64,000 nt of DNA from Microbacterium sp. SORGH_AS_0428 (GTDB taxonomy: Bacteria; Actinomycetota; Actinomycetes; Actinomycetales; Microbacteriaceae): contig NZ_JAVIZT010000001.1 of NCBI RefSeq assembly GCF_031453615.1, positions 1,860,001 to 1,924,000 of the forward strand, given 5' to 3'. Made by a program: the position numbers and the translations under genes. The notes under the pieces were generated by a model that saw only the letters and a program-made list of their open reading frames with translations, was not told the DNA's origin and ran no database searches. This document shows, in pieces, positions 58,938 to 64,000 of the stretch; positions within the stretch are counted from its first letter, which is position 1; each line of letters begins with the position of its first letter.

Positions 58938-59107
58938 GTGCACATTCTAGGGGTCAGGCTTTTGCGTCACCTGCGACAGTTAGACTCCCTTTGTGACCGA
59001 CACCCCCGCCCGCCGCCACGCGGCGTTCGCGCCGGAGCGCCGCCACGCCGCCGCGCCGGCGGATCAGTGCGCTCGGGGTCATCGGGGAGATCTTCATCAC
59101 GGTCGGT

Positions 59108-59788
59108 GTGCTGGCCTTCCTCTACGTCGGCTGGCAGCTGTGGATCGGCGACTGGATCCAGGGACAGCAGAACAACGCGGCGGGTCAGGCGATCGCCGAG
59201 CAATGGGCGCAGAACTACGATTCGTCGTCGACACCGTCTCCGTCGGCCAGTGAGTCGAGCGCCCCCGAGGTGAGCACCGCCGAGCCGATCGTCCTCCCGG
59301 GTGCCGCCAGCGGTGAAGTCTTCGGCATCATGCACATCCCGCGGTTCGGGCCCGACTACGCCGTTCAGATCGCGGGCGGGACCGGCCGCTCGGAGAGCCT
59401 GGATCTCGGCGCCATCGGCCATTACTCCAGCACGCAGATGCCGGGCGCCGTCGGCAACTTCGCCGTCGCCGCCCACCGCGGCAGCCACGGCGCTCCCTTC
59501 ATGAACCTGCCGGACCTCCACGTCGGCGACGCCGTCGTGATCCAGACGCAGGACGGCTGGTACACCTACCGCTACCGCAGCATGGAGTACGTGACCCCTG
59601 ACTCCGTCGACGTGCTGCTGCCCGTGCCGCGCGAACAGGGCATCGAGGCGAATGGACGATATCTGACGATGACGACCTGCAGCCCGCGCTACGGATTCTC
59701 GGAGCGCCTCGTGGCGTACGCCGTCTTCGAGTCCTTCACCCCCGGAGCCGAGGGCGCGCCGGCATCCCTGAGCGAGGCGGTGACCTGA
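59108..59788 (+). CDS. Class E sortase, N-terminus apparently frameshifted
   Basis: This 226-residue product keeps the catalytic His in AAHRGSHG, the Cys in TMTTCSPRYGFSER and the Arg in that segment, the class E pattern. Class E sortases attach proteins with LAxTG signals. The start is odd: GTG 59108 begins in the middle of a membrane helix. A GTG at 58993 opens a second frame (MTDTPARRHAAFAPERRH) that looks like the missing cytoplasmic start, and the helix itself (ALGVIGEIFITVG) is in the sortase frame just upstream of 59108. The two frames differ by +1, so an indel in the GC run 59040-59062 is suspected. Confidence 0.75.
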   Translation: MLAFLYVGWQLWIGDWIQGQQNNAAGQAIAEQWAQNYDSSSTPSPSASESSAPEVSTAEPIVLPGAASGEVFGIMHIPRFGPDYAVQIAGGTGRSESLDLGAIGHYSSTQMPGAVGNFAVAAHRGSHGAPFMNLPDLHVGDAVVIQTQDGWYTYRYRSMEYVTPDSVDVLLPVPREQGIEANGRYLTMTTCSPRYGFSERLVAYAVFESFTPGAEGAPASLSEAVT

Positions 59789-59943
59789 TGTACGCGGCGT
59801 TCTGGCGCATCCTTCCCGGGCCCTGGTGGGTGCGACTGCTCATCGTCCTGATCGTTGCGGCGGCCGTTCTCTACGGGCTGTTCTGGTACGCCTTCCCGTG
59901 GATCTCATCGATCGTCGACCCGCAGGAGTCGACTGTCCAGTGA
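59788..59943 (+). CDS. Small membrane protein, 51 residues
   Basis: The ATG overlaps the sortase stop (TGATG) and the stop overlaps the pabA start (GTGA). The product MYAAFWRILPGPWWVRLLIV has one membrane helix and a short extracellular end. Such tiny genes next to sortase E and pabA occur in related genomes, which I judge from memory only. The role is unknown. Confidence 0.75.
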   Translation: MYAAFWRILPGPWWVRLLIVLIVAAAVLYGLFWYAFPWISSIVDPQESTVQ

Positions 59944-60599
59944 CGGCAGCACGCGTGCTGGTCGTCGACAACCACGACAGTTTCGTCCACACCCTCGTGG
60001 GGTACCTGCGGGAGCTGGGGGCCGACACCGTCATGCGTGAGGCGGACGAGATCGACGCGGATGCGGCGACGGCCGCTCTCGTGGGTTTCGACGGAGTCCT
60101 GGTCTCACCCGGTCCCGGCACGCCCGAGCGAGCCGGATCGTCGCTCGCGGTGGTGGCGGCCGCGGCCGCGACCCGAACACCGCTGCTGGGCGTCTGTCTC
60201 GGGCATCAGGCGCTGGCGGTGGCGTTCGGCGCGCGCGTCGCGCAAGCGCCGGAGCTCATGCACGGGATGACGTCGCCGATCATCCACGACGGGACCGGCA
60301 TCCTCCGGGGTCTGCCTTCTCCCTTCTCCGCCGCGCGATACCACTCCCTCGCCGTGGCGGCCGAGACGATCCCGGACGCGCTCCGCGTCACCGCTCGCAC
60401 CCCGGAGGGCACGGTGATGGCGCTGGAGCACCGGCATCTGCCGCTCAGCGGCGTGCAGTTCCATCCGGAGAGCGTGCTGACCGAGCACGGCTATCGGATG
60501 CTCGCCACCTGGCTGGCCGGGATCGGTGCCGCGGATGCGATGGGACGTGCGCTGACGCTCACGCCCCATCGCGGGGCGAGCGCTCAGCCCGCGCAGTAA
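59940..60599 (+). CDS. pabA: Glutamine amidotransferase PabA/TrpG type
   Basis: This 219-residue class I amidotransferase has the nucleophile in GVCLGHQAL and the His-Glu in FHPESVL. It supplies ammonia for aminodeoxychorismate (folate) or anthranilate. No partner gene is in the window. GTG 59940 (MTAARVLVVDNHDSF) overlaps the previous stop. It overlaps the convergent pknB by 16 nt. Confidence 0.9.
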   Translation: MTAARVLVVDNHDSFVHTLVGYLRELGADTVMREADEIDADAATAALVGFDGVLVSPGPGTPERAGSSLAVVAAAAATRTPLLGVCLGHQALAVAFGARVAQAPELMHGMTSPIIHDGTGILRGLPSPFSAARYHSLAVAAETIPDALRVTARTPEGTVMALEHRHLPLSGVQFHPESVLTEHGYRMLATWLAGIGAADAMGRALTLTPHRGASAQPAQ

Positions 60600-62293
60600 G
60601 TGAGTGTGATCTCCGAGCGGATCGGAACTTCCCCCGGCGCGAGCGACATCACGCGGACGGTCGGGGTGGTGCCCGTCGCCTTGCAGCCGGGATCTGCGCT
60701 CGGCACGACGGTCAGGCCCAGGGCCTCGAGATCCCGTGTCGCGGCCTCGACCGTGTAACCGGTCACGTCGTTGAGGACGACGCGACCGCTCGCGACGCGC
60801 AGGTTGACGGTCGTTCCGACCGGGATCTGTGCTCCCGCCGTCACATCGCCGGATGCGGTGCTCGCGCTGAGCACTTCGCCGGCGGGCGCCTTCGCGTCGT
60901 TCACCGGCGTGATCGTCCCCACGGCGAGGCCCGCCGCGGTGAGTGCCTGGCGGGCGTCGGTCTCGTTCAGCCCCACGATCGTGGGAGCGGCGACGCTCTC
61001 CTTGCCGGTCGAGACGTAGAGCTTGACGGTCTGACCGACCTGCACGGAGTCGCCCGCCGCGGGTTCGCTGCGCACGACGCTGCCCTCGGCGATCCGATCG
61101 TCGGCCACGGGGACACGATCCGACAGGAGGTCCTGTTCCTCGAGCACGTCGACCGCCTGGTCGTAGGTCATCGTCGTCAGATCCGGCACGATGCGCGCAC
61201 TGTCGGGCACGGCATCCCCGGGGCGGATGGTGACGACCCAGAACAGCACGGAGACCAGGAGCACGGCGAGCACGGCGACGCCGGACCAGATCCAGGCGAC
61301 CGGCGGCCCGGCTTGAGTCCGACGCATCGTCGTATCGGTCGACAGCTGCCGGAGCGAGCGCGCGGTCTCCGCGGCCTGGCGCGGATTCGCGCCGTACAGC
61401 TCGCTGGTCAGCGCGCCGAGCTGGCGCTTGCTGGGTGCCTTGCCGCCCACGGCCTCCGAAAGCGCCGCGCGGAACGAGGCCGCATCCTGGAACCGCTGGA
61501 AAGGGTCCTTCGCCAGGGCGCGCATGACGAGGGCGTCGAGTCCGCGGGGGATGCTCTCGGTGTGCTCGCTGGGGGGAACCGGTGTCTCGCTGACGTGCTG
61601 GTAGGCGACGGCGACGGGGGTCTCGCCCCGGAAGGGAGGCCGACCGGTGAGCAGCTCGTACAGGACGACGCCGGTCGAGTAGAGGTCCGCGCGGGCATCC
61701 ACCGGCTCGCCCTTGGCCTGCTCGGGAGAGAAGTAGGCGGCCGTGCCGATGATGGCGGTCGTCTCTGCCACCGTCGAGGACGAGTCGGAGACGGCGCGCG
61801 CGATGCCGAAGTCCATGACCTTCACCTGGCCGGCGGAGGTGACCATGACGTTGCCCGGCTTGATGTCGCGGTGCACGACGCCGGCGCGATGCGAGTATTC
61901 GAGCGCCTCGAGGATGCCGTCGACGTAGCGCACCGCGTCCGTCACGGGTACGTCGCCCGCGGCGATGATGTCCTTCAGGAGCTCACCGTTGACGAGCTCC
62001 ATGACGATGAACGGGACGGGGTGAACGACCCCGTCGGGGGTCGTCTCGGTGTCCTCGCCGGCGTCGAAGACCCGCACGATGGTCGGGTGAGACATCCGGG
62101 ACGCGGCCTGCGCCTCCAGGCGGAAGCGCGTACGGAAGGCGGCATCGTCGGCAAGTTCGCGGCGCAGGATCTTGAGCGCGACCTCGCGGTCGAGGGTCAG
62201 GTCGTAGCCTCGGTACACACTCGCCATGCCCCCACGACCGATGAGCTCATCGATGCGGTAGCGACCGGCGAGTACGCGTGGATCATCTGACAC
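60584..62293 (-). CDS. pknB: Serine/threonine protein kinase PknB with PASTA domains
   Basis: This 569-residue kinase has the glycine loop GRGGMASVYRGYD, Lys in EVALKILRR, VVHRDIKPGN, DFGIARAV and GTAAYFSPEQA. A membrane helix (WSGVAVLAVLLVSVLFWVV) near residue 340 separates it from three or four PASTA-type domains outside the cell, which bind muropeptides. It regulates growth and wall synthesis. GTG 62293 is the start. It follows pknA in the same direction. Confidence 0.95.
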   Translation of the reverse strand: MSDDPRVLAGRYRIDELIGRGGMASVYRGYDLTLDREVALKILRRELADDAAFRTRFRLEAQAASRMSHPTIVRVFDAGEDTETTPDGVVHPVPFIVMELVNGELLKDIIAAGDVPVTDAVRYVDGILEALEYSHRAGVVHRDIKPGNVMVTSAGQVKVMDFGIARAVSDSSSTVAETTAIIGTAAYFSPEQAKGEPVDARADLYSTGVVLYELLTGRPPFRGETPVAVAYQHVSETPVPPSEHTESIPRGLDALVMRALAKDPFQRFQDAASFRAALSEAVGGKAPSKRQLGALTSELYGANPRQAAETARSLRQLSTDTTMRRTQAGPPVAWIWSGVAVLAVLLVSVLFWVVTIRPGDAVPDSARIVPDLTTMTYDQAVDVLEEQDLLSDRVPVADDRIAEGSVVRSEPAAGDSVQVGQTVKLYVSTGKESVAAPTIVGLNETDARQALTAAGLAVGTITPVNDAKAPAGEVLSASTASGDVTAGAQIPVGTTVNLRVASGRVVLNDVTGYTVEAATRDLEALGLTVVPSADPGCKATGTTPTVRVMSLAPGEVPIRSEITLTYCAG

Positions 62294-62371
62294 GGCGACT
62301 CCCTGGGTGCAACAGATGAAAGCCTAACCGACCCGCCCTGGCAGAACCCGGGGCGAGTCGGCGGCTCTCGC

Positions 62372-64000
62372 TCAGTTCCCGCCCAGGACGGGGTTAGTGG
62401 CCGACGGCGACGGCGACGGCGACTGCACGTTGGCCTGGGCCTGCGGCGACGTCTCGGAGTTGCGCGTCGTGCCGTCGCCCGACCCGGAGCAGGTCACGGT
62501 GTAGCTCACGATGAGCGCCTGCCCGGTGTTGGTACCGACCTCGAGGGGAATCGGCCGCTGGTTGGGGCCGGCCGCGGCCGTGGACTGACCGGTCGAGGTG
62601 AAGATGCCGTTGACCGCGGTGAAGTTGTAGCTGACCACGGATCCGGTGCCCGACGGGCAGGTGAAGCCGTCCCAGTTGATCTGCACGGTGGAGCCGGCGG
62701 TCACGGTGCCCGCCTTCGCGCCGTTGACCTCGATGCGAGGCTCGGCGGGCGCGCCGATCGGAGTCTGGTCGGCGTACACGGTCAGGGTCAGCTGCGAGCC
62801 CTCGGGCGCGTTGCCGGTCGGGCTCACGCTGTACACGACACCGACCTGCTCGGGGCTGGGGGCCGGGTTGCCGGGCGTGCAGGAGGCCAGGAGCCCGGCC
62901 TGCTGCGCGATCTCGGTCGCCTGGTCACACGTCTTTCCGACCAGATCCAGCGCGGCGACATCAACGGTGCTCGTGGTCTGCGTCGGGGTGGACGACGGCG
63001 TGGACGCGGTCGTGCGCGTGTTCGACCCGGTCGGGCCGGGATCGGAGCTCTGGTTGCCGAAGATCGCCCAGAGGGTGCCGCCCAGCACGATCAGCAGCAG
63101 GACGATGAGGGCGACGAGCGGCCACGTCCAGGGGCTGCGCTTGCGCCCGGTCGGCTCGGCCACCGGGGATGCCGCGGTCGAGGCGCTCAGCAGCTGCGTG
63201 GCGGCCTGCGTCTCTCCGACGCCCAGCAACTGCGTCGCATCGTCCGCGCCCACGGCGCCGCCGATGGCAGGCACCGCGACGGTCGCGGCCGTCACATCGC
63301 CGCGACGCAGCGCGCTGGCGGCGCGGGCGACGGCGGCGGCAGACGCCGGACGCTCCTCGGGCTTCTTCGCGATCATCGCCATGACGAGGTTCTGCACCGG
63401 AACCGCCACGGTGGGAGGCAGCGGCGGCGGCTGCTCGTTGATCTGCGCCATCGCGATCGCCACCTGCGACTCGCCCGTGAAGGGGCGCTTGCCGGCGAGG
63501 CACTCGTACGCCACGATGCCGAGCGAGTAGATGTCGGTCGCGGGGGATGCGGGATGCCCCGACGCCTGCTCGGGCGAAAGGTACTGCACGGTACCCATGA
63601 CCTGACCGGTCGCCGTCAGCGGAACCTGGTCGGCGATGCGCGCGATCCCGAAATCGGTGATCTTGACGCGGCCGTCGGGCGTGATGAGGAGGTTGCCCGG
63701 CTTGATGTCGCGGTGCACGAGGCCGGCAGCATGCGCGGCCTGCAGTGCGGATGCGGTCTGCGCCACGATGTCGAGGGTCTTGTCCGTGGACAGCGAGCCC
63801 TCGCGCTCGAGGATCGTGGAGAGGGCCTCGCCGGGAACGAGCTCCATGACGAGGAACGCGGACCCGTTCTCCTCGCCGTAATCGAAGACGCTGGCGATCC
63901 CCTCGTGGTTCACGAGTGCGGCGTGGCGCGCCTCGGCGCGGAACCGCTCGAGGAACCCGGGGTCCCCCATGTACTCGTCCTTGAGGATCTTGATCGCCAC
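62372..64000 (-). CDS. Serine/threonine protein kinase PknA-like (5' end beyond window)
   Basis: This partial protein of 542 residues lacks the start. It has AIKILKDEYMGDP, HAAGLVHRDIKPGNLL, DFGIARIADQ and GTVQYLSPEQASGHP of the kinase domain, then a linker, a membrane helix (PLVALIVLLLIVLGGTLWAIF), one PASTA-like unit (DLVGKTCDQATEIAQQAGLL) and a Thr/Ser-rich end. The extracellular unit is unlike that of most PknA proteins, which lack PASTA; it may be a second PknB-type kinase. The neighbours further on would be expected to be pbpA and rodA. Confidence 0.88.
   Translation of the reverse strand: MAIKILKDEYMGDPGFLERFRAEARHAALVNHEGIASVFDYGEENGSAFLVMELVPGEALSTILEREGSLSTDKTLDIVAQTASALQAAHAAGLVHRDIKPGNLLITPDGRVKITDFGIARIADQVPLTATGQVMGTVQYLSPEQASGHPASPATDIYSLGIVAYECLAGKRPFTGESQVAIAMAQINEQPPPLPPTVAVPVQNLVMAMIAKKPEERPASAAAVARAASALRRGDVTAATVAVPAIGGAVGADDATQLLGVGETQAATQLLSASTAASPVAEPTGRKRSPWTWPLVALIVLLLIVLGGTLWAIFGNQSSDPGPTGSNTRTTASTPSSTPTQTTSTVDVAALDLVGKTCDQATEIAQQAGLLASCTPGNPAPSPEQVGVVYSVSPTGNAPEGSQLTLTVYADQTPIGAPAEPRIEVNGAKAGTVTAGSTVQINWDGFTCPSGTGSVVSYNFTAVNGIFTSTGQSTAAAGPNQRPIPLEVGTNTGQALIVSYTVTCSGSGDGTTRNSETSPQAQANVQSPSPSPSATNPVLGGN

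Overview
The window is high-GC actinobacterial DNA and most likely comes from a Microbacteriaceae chromosome, probably Microbacterium. That placement is an inference from gene content and synteny (CrgA, mycothiol-type enzyme, class E sortase, DUF3566 after gyrA, tRNA-Ile/Ala after gyrA). It is centred on the replication origin. The core is the conserved series cca - methyltransferase - DUF6049 - murJ - trxB - trxA - parB - parA - rsmG - jag - yidC - yidD - rnpA - rpmH | dnaA - oriC - dnaN - recF - DUF721 - gyrB - gyrA - DUF3566 - tRNA-Ile - tRNA-Ala. Three parS sites lie between parA and jag, and a DnaA-box-rich oriC lies between dnaA and dnaN.

Left part (1-26 kb): a SoxR regulator facing a truncated MFS exporter across a soxbox; an ECF sigma factor with a SnoaL-like tail; DUF1905 and a mycothiol-dependent isomerase; dnaB, with a DnaA-box cluster in its upstream region; two secreted surface proteins, one with seven chaplin-like repeats, a collagen-like stalk and an LAMTG sortase signal; the rpsF-ssb-rpsR-rplI operon; an unknown operon with tandem 355-residue paralogs; a six-gene operon pairing an atypical S-adenosylhomocysteine-hydrolase-like protein with an amidohydrolase, a cupin and an amino-acid-type ABC transporter; an aldehyde dehydrogenase module (GAF regulator, ALDH, DUF779); and a PadR-controlled membrane protein operon.

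Middle part (26-51 kb): an azoreductase/HxlR redox pair, tRNA CCA-adding enzyme, a methyltransferase, MurJ, thioredoxin system under a SigR-type promoter, chromosome segregation genes, membrane insertion and RNase P genes, then replication initiation and gyrase genes. The usual mycobacterial neighbours sigM and cwlM are absent between murJ and parB.

Right part (51-64 kb): an acyltransferase, a three-gene operon of type VII secretion-like proteins (YbaB-like, EspC-like, PPE/EspB-like), NUDIX hydrolase, a PIG-L lipoprotein, YbaK, cyclophilin, rhomboid protease, CrgA, a class E sortase with an apparent frameshift near its start, a small membrane protein, PabA/TrpG, and the PknB and PknA PASTA kinases (PknA runs off the edge). 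Consensus DnaA boxes also sit upstream of dnaB, in the NUDIX/YbaB gap and in the rhomboid/crgA gap. No insertion sequence, prophage or CRISPR array was seen.
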